Shown: positions 22,761-50,300 of the stretch, in pieces
How the letters are laid out: each line of letters opens with the position of its first letter
How positions within the stretch are numbered: position 1 is the stretch's first letter
Source of the DNA: Gymnogyps californianus
Lineage: Eukaryota > Chordata > Aves > Accipitriformes > Cathartidae
Length of the DNA: 64,000 nt
Assembly (NCBI RefSeq): GCF_018139145.2
Contig: NW_026114290.1
Location: 496,001 to 560,000 of the forward strand
Reading direction: 5' to 3'
Notes under the pieces: model-generated
What the model was told of the DNA's origin: nothing
Databases searched by the model: none
Seen by the model: the letters and a program-made list of their open reading frames with translations, nothing else
Made by a program: the position numbers and the translations under genes

Positions 22761-23869
22761 GTTACCCAGGCTCGGGCGGGCGTCCCACCGGGGTCCCACC
22801 GACCCCACGCTGCTGGGGACCCGGCACGGGGTCTGCCGTAGCCCTTTTGGGGGGTTTCTCAGGACCTGGGCAACCCAAGCACATCCGAAATATTTTGGCA
22901 ACCCTTTTTTAACACCCTCCGGCTCCGGCGCTGCGTTTCCACCCTCCCCGCCCCTCCAGCTCCAGCTCCAGCCGGGATCGGCGCTGAATAACCAATTCGC
23001 CTCCTCGTAGGGCTGAGCCTTCGTGAGAATTACAATAAGCTGGAAAAACCCAGCCTGCAGGATGAGTGATTTTGGGCAGGGAGACAGGCTGTTTTCCAGA
23101 AGAGTTTCTACATGTGTAAGGTTATTAAGCGCCCTGGGTTATTTTTTTTCCCCACCTCCCCTTTCTTTTGTAGCCTAATAAATAGCGGCACAAAGAAAAA
23201 GCACGTTGGGTTGGGTTTTTTTTTTTTTCCCCCAGCTGTAGGCACCGACGGAACGTGGCTGGAACGGCAGCTGCACTGCAGCACTCGCTGCATCGCCTCG
23301 GCGGGGACGGGGCTCCGGTCCCGGCCCTGTCCCCACGCAGGGTCCCCCTCTAAGGACACCCGAGGCTGAGGGGTGCAGGGAAGGTGACCAAGGTCCCTGC
23401 GCGGCAGTCGGTGGCATCGCCTTTATCCTGGTTCTCCCCCTCCCGGTGAGCCTTTTCCCAAAGCTTTCTCTCAGCGCCGGCAATCTTTGTTGCCGAGCCC
23501 ACGGGGCTCGAGCGCTGCGGTGGCATTTTGGGAGATGAATCCAGCCTGGGTTTGAAGGTGGGGGGACGCTCGCCAGCACCAGGGGAGGGGGAGAAGTGGG
23601 AACAGTCGTGGAGAGATGCCGCAGGGAAGGGCTCGAGGCGGGGATTTGGCTGTGGATGGCCATCCCTGCGGCTCCGTGTTGGCCGTGGGGCTGCCCCCGC
23701 AGTGAGGGACGCAGCATCTCCGGCACCGGGAATGACTAACGGGGACGCGGAGCCCTCCCGTGCAGAGCTGCCGAGGACGCCGAGGTCCGGGCACCCTCCG
23801 TGGTGCCCGTTCCTGTGCCCCTGGCCCAGCTCCGTGCCCAGGGCTCACTGCACGGGTGGGACACTTGTG

Positions 23870-24380
23870 TGGGATGGGGATGGGATGGGGATGGGGATGG
23901 GATTGGATAGGAGGGGATGGGATGGGGATGGGATGGGGATGGGGATGGGGATGGGATTGGATAGGAGGGGATGGGATGGGGATGGGGATGGGGATGAGGA
24001 TGGGGATGAGGATGGGATTGGATAGGAGGGGATGGGATGGGGATGGGGATGAGGATGGGATTGGATAGGAGGGGATGGGATGGGGATGGGATGGGGATGG
24101 GGATGGGGATGGGGATGGGGATGGGGATGGGATTGGATAGGAGGGGATGGGATGGGGATGGGATGGGGATGGGGATGGAGATGGGATTGGATAGGAGGGG
24201 ATGGGATGGGGATGGGATGGGATGGGGATGGGATTGGATAGGAGGGGATGGGATGGGGATGGGGATGAGGATGGGGATGAGGATGGGATTGGATAGGAGG
24301 GGATGGGATGGGGATGGGGATGAGGATGGGGATGAGGATGGGATTGGATAGGAGGGGATGGGATGGGGATGGGATGGGGG
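23870..24380. repeat. GGGGAT / GGGAT array with higher-order units
   Basis: About 0.5 kb of GGGGAT and GGGAT hexamer and pentamer units. Every 50-90 bp a distinctive insert (GGGATTGGATAGGAGGGGAT) recurs eight times, dividing the array into higher-order blocks, with GAGGAT variants confined to some of them. All G runs are on the plus strand, giving strong strand asymmetry and G-quadruplex potential. Frames through it (MGMGWGWG; HPHPHPIPSYP) are artefacts. Confidence 0.94.
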
Positions 24381-25925
24381 GGTGAGAAGGCAGGCAGGCA
24401 CTCCCGCTCCCAGCTCCTTGCTGTTCCCTGCTTGCTTTGCACCGCAGCAGCCAGGATCCACCCTGCGTGCCTCCTGCCAGGGTCCCCTCCTGTTGGGTGG
24501 GGGGCGCAGAACCCCCACCCCTCGCTTTGCTGGAAGCCACGGGGTGAGAAACGAGCGCTCCTCGCAGGCGAGCGGCAGCCGTGCTGCGGGCTGAGCCCGG
24601 ATTAATCTCTCGGTCCACAGGTCGCTTGGATACAGCGTCTACCGAGATGGGGAGCCTTGCTCAGGCACTAATTGCTAAATAATCGCTGCAGGGGGTTTGC
24701 CAGCCATCGCCCGGAGCCGGCAGGCGTGTGGCTGGACATTGCGCACCCCTTGCACAGTGCAAAGTCCTCCATCCTCCTCCTCCTCACCTGGCTTTGCTCA
24801 ATAACCGTCCTCACCGTGCCAAGCCGGGCGCCGGAGCCGTGCCTGCTCTTGGCCGCCGGCCCGCACGTGCTTCCGACAGCAAATTAAACTCCCTGCATGA
24901 GCGAGCCTCAAGCCACGGCGTGAAAAGTGGCCGGCGGGGGCTTGGCCGAGCCGCCCTTCGCGTCCTGCTCGCCGGGGCTGGGGCAGAGCCGCGTCGGTCG
25001 GGGCTCGCAGCGTGGGGTTAATCGCCTTCCCACGGTCACAGCTCGGCCGGGATGCGGGAACGAAGCTGGAAAACCAGGGATGTGCTTCAGCGGACGCTGC
25101 CGGCACAGGGTGGGAGCCCAGCACCCAAACCCAGCAGCACCCCGACGTGCCCCCATCACCCAGAAGGTGCTTCCCTGAGAGCCTGGACGATGCTCTGCAG
25201 AAGGGGCACGTGAGGGTCTTCTCCTCCCCCAGGACCTACTGATGGCCCCCCCAGTGAGCCCACTGGCATGGTCAGGGGCAAGCCCAGCTTCCCAGCACCC
25301 TAAAACACGCCACCACGGGGGGGGCTGCTGAGATCCAGCAGCGCCGCGGCCCTCCGAACCCGCTCTTCTCGCACACCAGCAGCTGATGGGATTAGCGGGG
25401 ATTATCCTCTTGTTCCCCACTCCTCTCAAGGAGAACAAATGCGACAAGGCGCTTCCAGCTTCGATTTGATGCTCTCGACCCAGGCACTGGCTCCGTGATG
25501 CTGTCCCCGGGGCAGGGATGGGGCTCCAGGGCTGGACTGGACCCCCCCCTCCCTTCCCCCTGCCCAAAGCCTGCGAAGGTCCCGGAGCTGCGATGGGGAA
25601 TCAGAAGGGTTGATGTGACCTCTGCGGGCTTTAATGCACCCTGTCCCTGTCCCTATCCTTGTCCCCATCCTGCCAGCACCCCCACGCAGCTCTCTGCCCA
25701 GGTTTGGGGGGGTGGGTATGTGTCTCTGCTTGCAGGGTGTCCCCCCCCACCCTGAGTTTGCAAAGCGTCTCGCAGGGTCCAGGCAGACCCGCAGCCCTGG
25801 GAAGCACAGCTCTGCAACTTGATTTTACAGGACCATCTTAAGCTTTCTTACGCCTGATCGTGCCCACGGGAGGTTTGCCCGAGTGACGAGGCTGCCTGCC
25901 GAGCCCCAGGCAGCACCGGTCCCTC
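24381..25925. other. Intergenic, no feature recognised
   Basis: GC-rich unique sequence without a recognisable exon, RNA gene or element. Several 60-220-codon open frames occur but overlap in multiple frames and have no domain signatures. Confidence 0.5.
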
Positions 25926-26500
25926 TGCCTCCTCCAGCCCTGTGTCCCTCCATCCCTTTGTCCTCTTCCATCCCATCTCCTTCACCCCTCCTCCATCCCT
26001 TCCATCCCCTCCACATCCCTTCCATCCCCTCCACATCTCCTCCATCTCCTCCACATCTCCTCCATCCCTTCCATCCCCTCCACATCTCCTCCGTCCCCTC
26101 CACATCTCCTCCGTCCCTTCCATCTCCTCCACATCTCCTCCGTCCCTTCCATCTCCTCCATCTCTCTTCCATCCCTTCCATCCCCTCCACGTCTCCTCCA
26201 TCCCTTCCATCTCCTCCACATCTCCTCCATCCCTTCCATCTCCTCCATCTCCTCCACGTCTCCTCCATCCCTTCCATCTCCTCCACATCTCCTCCGTTCC
26301 TTCCATCTCCTCCGTCTCCTCCACGTCTCCTCCATCCCTTCCATCTCCTCCACATCTCCTCCGTTCCTTCCATCTCCTCCATCTCCTCCATGTCTCCTCC
26401 ATCCCTTCCACCTCCTCCACATCTCCTCCATCCCCTCCACATCTCTTCCATCCCTTCCATCCCCTCCACATCTCCTCCATCCCCTCCATCCCTCCTCACC
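25926..26500. repeat. Polypyrimidine minisatellite (CCATCTCCTCCACATCTCCT-type)
   Basis: About 0.57 kb in which the plus strand is almost only C and T with regularly spaced A: units of 9, 18, 21 and 30 bp built from CATCTCCTC, CCATCCCTTC and CACATCTCCTC. The minus strand is correspondingly purine-rich. It lies about 0.5 kb beyond the OLFM2 polyadenylation signal. Open frames of EEMWRRWKG or PSPPHLLHP type are repeat artefacts. Confidence 0.93.
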
Positions 26501-26941
26501 CCTGAGCAGCAGGTTCCTGCTCTCTCCCAGAGCCAGGATCCTGCTGCCCCGGCCTCACTGGGTGCTCATTTTGGGGTGAGCCACCCAGGCAGGGCCGGCT
26601 CCCCCCTTGCAGGGTTTGCTCCCCCCTCCCCTGCTCGCTGCAGCTGCACTATCGTTTCCCTTCCCTTCCTCCCCGCCTTGCCCAGCTCTGCTGTCGTTTC
26701 CCCAGCGCCGCACCCACATGCATTAAACATGCCCGTAAACAGCGGCGCTGGCTGCCGGCGCGCATCTGGAGGAGAGGGCTGGAGGTTACAGCCGAGCTCC
26801 TGGCATCCGTCGGCAGAGGGGATGCAGGAAAAAGGGGGAAACCGAGTCATCAAGTGACAAATAATAATAATTTTTTAAAAAATTGGGGGTGGGGGGTGAG
26901 AAATATCAGCACGAGCCCCATCAAACGTCAAAGAGACTGGT

Positions 26942-26947
26942 TTTATT
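26942..26947 (-). terminator. Polyadenylation signal of OLFM2
   Basis: AATAAA on the minus strand, about 270 nt after the OLFM2 stop codon, followed by GT-containing sequence (GACGTTTGATGGGGCTCGTG). It would define a short 3' UTR of about 280-290 nt that includes a (TCC)n run. Confidence 0.65.
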
Positions 26948-27100
26948 TGCCGCCAAAAGAAAGATGTAAATTGAAAAGAAAAAAAAAAACCAACCCCGAA
27001 AAAACAACCGAGGTCAGCTCAAATGAAAGCAGAAGAGATCCATGCGCCATGAACCGCGGGAAGAAACCGAAGGAATATAAAAAAATAATCAAAGGAGAGG

Positions 27101-27127
27101 AGGAGGAGGAGGAGGAGGAGGAGGAAG
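27101..27127 (-). repeat. (GGA)n microsatellite in the OLFM2 3' UTR
   Basis: About eight GGA/GAG triplets on the plus strand; in the OLFM2 transcript this is a (TCC)n pyrimidine run within the presumed 3' UTR. Confidence 0.85.
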
Positions 27128-27213
27128 GCTCCATCCCCTAGAGACAATGGCCGAGGCTGACGTGTAGAAAAATAAAGAGCTGGGGAGGGAGAGCAGAGGA
27201 GTCCGGCGCGGGG

Positions 27214-44104
<16,891 letters not shown>

Positions 44105-44236
44105 CCTGCAGGCACGGATCCCACCGGGGCCGCCCTACCTCTGCCCGTTACCGGAGCCTCACCGGGCCGGGGTCGTAGCCCACCGCTACCGGAGCCGCAA
44201 CCGCTCAGCGCCGCCGCAGCCGCATCCCCCGGCCGG

Positions 44237-44239
44237 GCC

Positions 44240-44271
<32 letters not shown>

Positions 44272-44272
44272 T
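44237..44272 (-). repeat. (CCG)n repeat upstream of OLFM2 exon 1A
   Basis: About ten uninterrupted CCG triplets on the plus strand, (CGG)n in the OLFM2 sense direction, about 135 bp upstream of the exon-1A ATG and so probably in its 5' UTR or core promoter, in a CpG island. Confidence 0.92.
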
Positions 44273-44589
44273 TTGTCCACGCCGCGCCCCCGCCCCGGTC
44301 GGGCCCCGTCGCTTTACCGAGCGGGACCCGCCGTCACCGGCTGCAGCCGCGGCACCGGCCCGGTGCAGGGGGCGGTGAGCCCGGTATAGAAAAAGCTAGA
44401 GGCTCCCGGTCAGACCGGACCGGGCCGGGCTGGGCGGAACCGAACCGGGCTGAGCTGGGCGGAACCGAACCGGGCTGGACCGAGCCGAGCCGGGAGGGAG
44501 GGAGGGAGGGAGGTGACCGAGCATCCCCCCCCCCCCCCGGGGTACCGGCAGCCCGGCCGCAGGGATGCTCGGGGTGCGCAGCGGGACAC

Positions 44590-44890
44590 CCGGTCCCCTC
44601 GCCGGGGAAGCCCCCGGTCCCCTCTCCCCTCCCCGGGTCCCCTCTCCGGGGTCCCTGGGGATGGAGGTTTGGGGGGGCAGCCCCCGGTCCCCTCTCCTGC
44701 CCCGGGTCCCCTCTCCGGGGTCCCTGGGGATGGAGGGTTGGGGGGGCAGCCCCCCGGTCCCCTCTCCTGCCCCGGGTCCCCTCTCCGGGGTCCCTGGGGA
44801 TGGAGGTTTGGGGGGGCAGCCCCCCGGTCCCCTCTCCTGCCCCGGGTCCCCTCTCCGGGGTCCCTGGGGATGGAGGTTTGGGGAGTGGGG
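44590..44890. repeat. 70-bp minisatellite, about 4 copies
   Basis: The marker GGGGATGGAGG recurs at about 44657, 44726, 44796 and 44866, a 69-70-bp period. Each unit contains CCCCGGTCCCCTCTCC, CCCCGGGTCCCCTCTCC and GTTTGGGGGGGCAG. The array lies between the COL5A3 3' end and OLFM2 exon 1A, upstream of the latter. Confidence 0.92.
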
Positions 44891-45295
44891 GGCAGCCGGG
44901 ATGCCTGGGTCCCACTGGGCTCGGGTCCAGCCGCCACTGGTGCCCAGTGCCAACCCTGCCCTCGCAGCCCCCCGGGGGACAGAGCCTTCCCGGACCCCCC
45001 CCCAAACCGCCCCATGGGGACACAGCGATGGGTCCCCAGGGTGGGGGCAGCTCTCTGGGACTCGGGGCGGGGGGGGGGGGGCAGGAGGGGCTGGCAGCGG
45101 GCACGTGCCCAAGCCAAATCCCCACGTGCAGTGGCCTCGCACACCCTCGTGCAAGTGGGGACACGAGGCCGGCAGCCTCAGGGTGCCACGAACCCCGGGG
45201 TTGGGGTGCGCAGCCCCCACCCGTCCCGCAAAGGCTGCCCGTTTCCATGGCAATCGGCAAGGATTCGGGGTGGGAGACGGTTTCGATACAGTCGG

Positions 45296-45301
45296 TTTAT
45301 C
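45296..45301 (-). terminator. Possible non-canonical polyadenylation signal of COL5A3 (GATAAA)
   Basis: No AATAAA follows the COL5A3 stop within about 1 kb. The best candidate on the minus strand is GATAAA here, about 690 nt after the stop, in a locally less GC-rich patch (TACTGTACGATAAACCGAC). GATAAA is a known weak variant. A 3' UTR extending further toward OLFM2 exon 1A is equally possible. Confidence 0.3.
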
Positions 45302-45983
45302 GTACAGTAACTGCAACGGCACCGGGACCGGGGCCGAGCCTCGCGTGCGGCCCCAGCCCTGTCCCAACCTCCCCACGTCCCCTCCGCCACGTGGGACGGG
45401 CTCTGCCGGGAGCTGGGGCGATCCCCCCCAAGGAGTAGGGGGGCTCCCCCCACCACCCGCTCCCCCCAAGGAGGGGGCAGAGCATTAGAGGGGTGAAGGA
45501 GGAGGTTTAACACCCACCACCGAGTGTCCCCCCCCCCGAGTCATGTCCTGGCCTGGCACGGGGACATCGGCTCCGTGGCGGCCGGGGAGGGGGCTGGATC
45601 CGGGCCCGTTCGGTCCCCGCAGGCATCGGGATGGGGCTCGCGGTGTTGCCGTGCCGAGGGCACGTCCAGTGCTTCACTAAGGGGGCTCTCGGGGAGCGTT
45701 GTAGCACCACGGGGAGGGGGCTGGCTCGAACCCCCTCCCTACAGTCTGGGGCGCCCTGCCCCAGCTTCCCCCCCCCCCTCCAACCCGGGGAGCCGGTAGT
45801 ATAAATAAGGGGGGGGGCCGTACGGGCAGGAGGGGATGGCACTGCGGCGGCTCCAAGTCCTGAGTATGCCAGAGCAGGCCCTGGGTCACTGTCCCTGGCG
45901 CGGGGGGCGGCAGAGAAAGCGGAGATCCCCCCCCCCCCCCCCGCCTCAAGCCGTCCCTCCCCGCGCGCTGTCCGGGGCCGCGC

Positions 45984-47390
45984 TCAGCCCATGAAGCAGA
46001 CGGGTCCCAGCTCGAAACCGAATTTCTGGTTGGCGTCTCCGAAGTCAACGACGGCTACGTCGGTCAGGGGCAGCCGCTCGACGCGAGACGAGGTCACCTC
46101 CAGCACCGTCCGCTCCTGGCCATGGCGTCCCTGCGGGAAGGCGGCAAATGTGGCATATGGGGAGGCCGGGTACGGCGTACGCCGGCTGGGACGAGCGATG
46201 GGGGGGATGTAGGCGGTGGGGAAGGAGATGTGGGGTCGGGGGGCTCAGGGGCTCACCTGGCAGCCGTCGTGGAGGGCACGGATGGGGGCGGCCGGGTGGT
46301 TGTACCCCAGCTCCTCCTCGTTGGCCCCGCGGAAGCGCAGGGCACGGGCAAAGGTGCCGGCACGGGCGTCGTACCAGGCGGCAGCGTGCTGGCAGTTCAG
46401 CGTGAAGTTTTGGCGGGCGCTGGCGCTCAGGAGACGGAGGAAGGTGAGTTGGGTCACGGGCACGGCGTTCCCGTCCGCGTCCACGTAGGAGAACTGGGCG
46501 GGGAGGACAGGACAGGGGCTGAGCCCCAGACACCCGCCTGCCCAGGGGCCGGGGTGACACCGCGTAGGGGGTCCCCCACCCCAGGCCGGAGCACGAGGAG
46601 CTCCCACGCTCCCACCTTCTTGCCCCTTTTGAAGGTGCTGTACCACGTCCCCGGCTTCTCCCTGTTCCAGGCGGCCAGTCGGACCTGGGGGTGACAGAGA
46701 CGGTGTCGGGGGTGAAGCCTCTCCAACCCCCCGGCCCCACAGAGCATGGGGAAAAGGGAGCCCCAAATTGCCTCCATCGTGACACCCCCTCCTGCCGGGG
46801 AGCCCTGCTGGGGGGCGGGTTTGGACACCCAGATCCTCTCTGCCCTCGCTCAAACTCACAGCCTCAAACTTTTTATCGGGGAAAAGACAGGTCTCGCCGC
46901 CGGCTGTGAAGTTACAGAAAACCCGGAAGGCGTCTCGGGAGCAGCCCTGGTTGGGGTCAATCCAGTACTCGCCTGGGAAGGAGGGCAGGAAGGACAGACA
47001 GACGGATAGACGGTCCGGCTCCCCGCTGGCTCTGGCCAAGGGACACGCCGCACGGGCACTGCCTGGCGTGTTATAAAGTCCCCCCCCTTCCCTCGGAGGG
47101 GGTTTTGGTGTCCCCTCTCCCTCAAACTGGCCCCCCAAAACCTCACCGTCCTGGAGGTGCGGGTGGCAAAGCTGCAGCTCCCTGCAGACCCGCGCGGGGC
47201 TCTCGGGGGTGCCCAGGGGCTGTCTCAGCTGCTCCACCTCGGTGCGCAGGGAGCTGAGCGACGCGTACACCTCCTCCAGCCCCTCGTAATCCAGGGGGGC
47301 TCTCTGCTCCCCCGGAACCCCTTCGGTTGCCCGCCGGTGCCTCCTGCTCCGGCTCGAGGGCAGCGGCTCGAGCAGCTCGGCTGGGCGGCC
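45984..47390 (-). CDS. COL5A3: COL5A3 exons 63-67: C-propeptide (COLFI domain)
   Basis: Exons 47147-47390, 46860-46972, 46616-46684, 46257-46493 and 45984-46130. Exon 63 ends the helix (GRP), then gives a furin-type SRSRRHRRA site and a heptad segment [20 protein letters not shown]. The trimerisation domain follows with [57 protein letters not shown] and [15 protein letters not shown]. Eight cysteines are present, including the second one (QLCHPH) that chains limited to heterotrimers can lack. N-glycosylation sequons occur at NFTA and NFTL. Exons 64-67 match the conserved fibrillar C-propeptide exon pattern. Confidence 0.96.
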
Positions 47391-50300
47391 CTGTGACAGA
47401 GAGGGATGAAGGGGTGAGAGCGGCAGAGGCGGGGGCCAGGCGGCAGGATGAGAGGGGTCTGGGGACACCAGAACCCTCCTGGGATGGGACAGACATGAAG
47501 TGGTGTCTGTCTAGAGCATCCCTTACTCACCGGTGGTCCCGGGGGACCGGGAGGGCCTGTGTCACCTCGGGGACCCAGAGCACCCTGCAAAAGAAGAGGA
47601 TTCGGCACCGCAGCACTTGCTCCCTGCAACGGGCCCCGGGTTCTCCCCTGGGAGCACATTAGGAGCTGCCCGTCCCCGTCCCCGTCCCTGCCCAGCACTC
47701 ACCGGTGAGCCTTTGGAGCCCTTCTGGCCCAAGGGTCCCTGCGGGGAAGAGAAAAGAGGAGAGGGGCACTGGGCGGGCACGCGGGGATCCCACGGCAGTG
47801 ATCCCCCAACCCCTCCTTGGGGCTCGGGCTCCCCCCTGTCCCTCTCACCCTCCCGGGGACAAAGCCCCCAGGGGTCTGCGGGGGAGTTAAGGGCAGGCAG
47901 GAGACCCTTGGTGAGCCCACACGGCGCAGGCAGATACTCACCGAGAGCCCGGGGGGGCCGGGGGGCCCAGTGGGGCCAGTGGGGCCAGCCAGACCCTGTG
48001 GGTAAAGAGACAGCATCAGCCCCGTGCTCGAGGGGGCTGCACCCCATCAGTCCCTGTACCTCGTCTCCCCCCACGTTCACCCAGCCCCTGAGCTCAGGGG
48101 AGACACCAAATACTCACAGGGTCTCCTTTGGGTCCCGGGGGGCCCTGGATGCCCGGGAGCCCCTGGTCTCCTTTCTCCCCCATCTCTCCCGGCGGTCCAA
48201 TGAGCCCAATCAGTCCAGCGTGGCCCTGGGGGCGAAGGGCAGTGTCAGACAGCCCCCTCCCCAGGACCAGGGGGGGCTCGGGGACGAGTCAGGGGTGAGG
48301 GACCCCAGCTCCTGCACGACCGACCGTCACCTCATCTCACCTTATCTCCTTTGTGGCCGGGGTCTCCCTTGAGGCCAGGCAAACCCACGGGACCCTGCAA
48401 GAGGCCAAGAGGGCGTCACGCACCCTGGACCCTGCCCAGCTCAGATCACCCGTGCCCAGGGCTCGCTCACCCTCACTTACCAAGGGGCCGGGTGGTCCCG
48501 CTTGTCCCGGAGCCCCCAGGAGACCTTGTTCACCCTGCAAAAGACTCGGTGTGGGAGAGGGGCCCAAGGCTGAGCTCCCCCCAAAACACCCCTCCCAAGC
48601 TGTGACACCCCCCCCCAGGCTGCGGCCATCGTGTCCCGAGGGGACGTCCCTTGGGTGCAGCTGGCCAGGGCTTGGGGGACACGGGGAGCCCCGCAGCGGC
48701 ACGGGAATGTCCTCCCCGCAGCCCCCGACTCACGGCAGGGCCGGGAATCCCACGCAGGCCTTCAGAGCCCGGCCGTCCCGGCGGCCCCTGTGCCCCCACG
48801 GGGCCCGTCTTCCCGGGTGGCCCCTCTGTGCCGGGCTGTCCCTGGGGACAGAAGGACAGACAGAGCTGAGGGTGGCACCCCTTGGGACCCAGCCTCACCT
48901 CTCTGGGTGGGGGGGGTCTGGTCCTGCCCCAGGCTGGTGGAGACTTCTGGAGGGGGGAGTGGGTTTGGGGAGCCCTGGGGCGTACCGGCCGCCGCTCACC
49001 TTGGCACCCTTCTCGCCCTGACGGCCCTCACGCCCCATCGGTCCCACGGGTCCCTGGACGAGGAGACAAGAGACAGCAGGAGCTACGCGTCGGTCCGGGC
49101 CAACCCCGCTCGCAGTCCCGCTTCACCCCGCGCTGTCCCTCCCCATCTCACCCTCGCCCTTCCCCTACTCACCCTCCGTCCGGGGGGACCCGGGGGACCT
49201 GGCTCCCCTGATGCGCCTGGCGGACCCTGAAACAAACCCAGTGGGAATTTGGGGTGAGGGAAGACTCCCACAGCCGGGACTGGGGGAAGCGTGGAGAGCG
49301 AGGGGTGCGTAAGAGCCCCGGGAAGCAGCCCAGCTCAGTTAGAGCCCCTCGAGCCCCCCCCAGCCTAGGGTGGTCCCGCTGGGAATGCGACCCCCATTTT
49401 GCAGCCGTGATACCCCCCCCAGCTGCCCCACTCACCGGCAGACCGGGGTCCCCGCTGTCGCCCTTCTCTCCAGCAGCTCCGTCCAGGCCCTGTGACACAC
49501 GGGAGGGTGAGCACTCACCTCGCCGAGCCCCCCAGCCCACCCCCGGGCTGTCGGGACACCGGGCAGCACCGGTGAGGCGGAGCGGGGAGAGAACCGCGGT
49601 GTCCTGGCACCTCCCAACCCCATCACCACCCCAGGGTGATGGCAGCGAGGCAGTGGGTGACACCGGAGCGCCGTGGGGGACGTGGGGGCTGGCTCCAGCC
49701 CTGGGGAAACCCCAGGAATGGGGCTGCTTCTGCTCTGCGACCCCTCTAAGGGGCGAGTAGGGGCTACTCACTGGCACGCCGGGGTCTCCGGGGGGACCGG
49801 GATCACCAGGGAAACCGACGGGACCCTGCAGAGAGAAGGGGACACGAGCGTGAGACTGGGAGGGAGTCCCAGACCTTCTGCGTGCTGGGAAAGCAGAGGC
49901 AGGGACGGGGATTAGTGTTTGCAGGGCGACTGGGGGGGATGCGGGGGCTCGGGGCAGCACCCTCCTGCCTCTCCGCGCTTGCGGAGGTTACCAGGTTGCC
50001 TTTGGCTCCATCCTCTCCTGGCGGGCCCTTCTTGCCAGGGGGTCCAGCCGCTCCCGACTGCCCCGCGTCTCCCTTCTCCCCCACGTCTCCTTTCACACCC
50101 TGCGGAGGGACGGGGAGGGCAGGGGGGGGTGTCACGTTAGAGCAGGGAAGGGGCAGTTTGGGCAGTAAAATGTTCACCAGGAGCTCTGCCTGTGTTTTCC
50201 GCGGCCGGCGAGAGCAGGATCTGGTCCCCGCTTTCCTTGTCTTGTCCCGAAAAGAACACCCTGTTCCCCTCTGCGATACTCACAGGTGGTCCGGGTTCCC

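Noticed and set aside
25825..26857. Ser/Pro/His-rich and Gly/Asp/Trp-rich frames of 150-324 codons
   Set aside because: Products of the polypyrimidine minisatellite on either strand.
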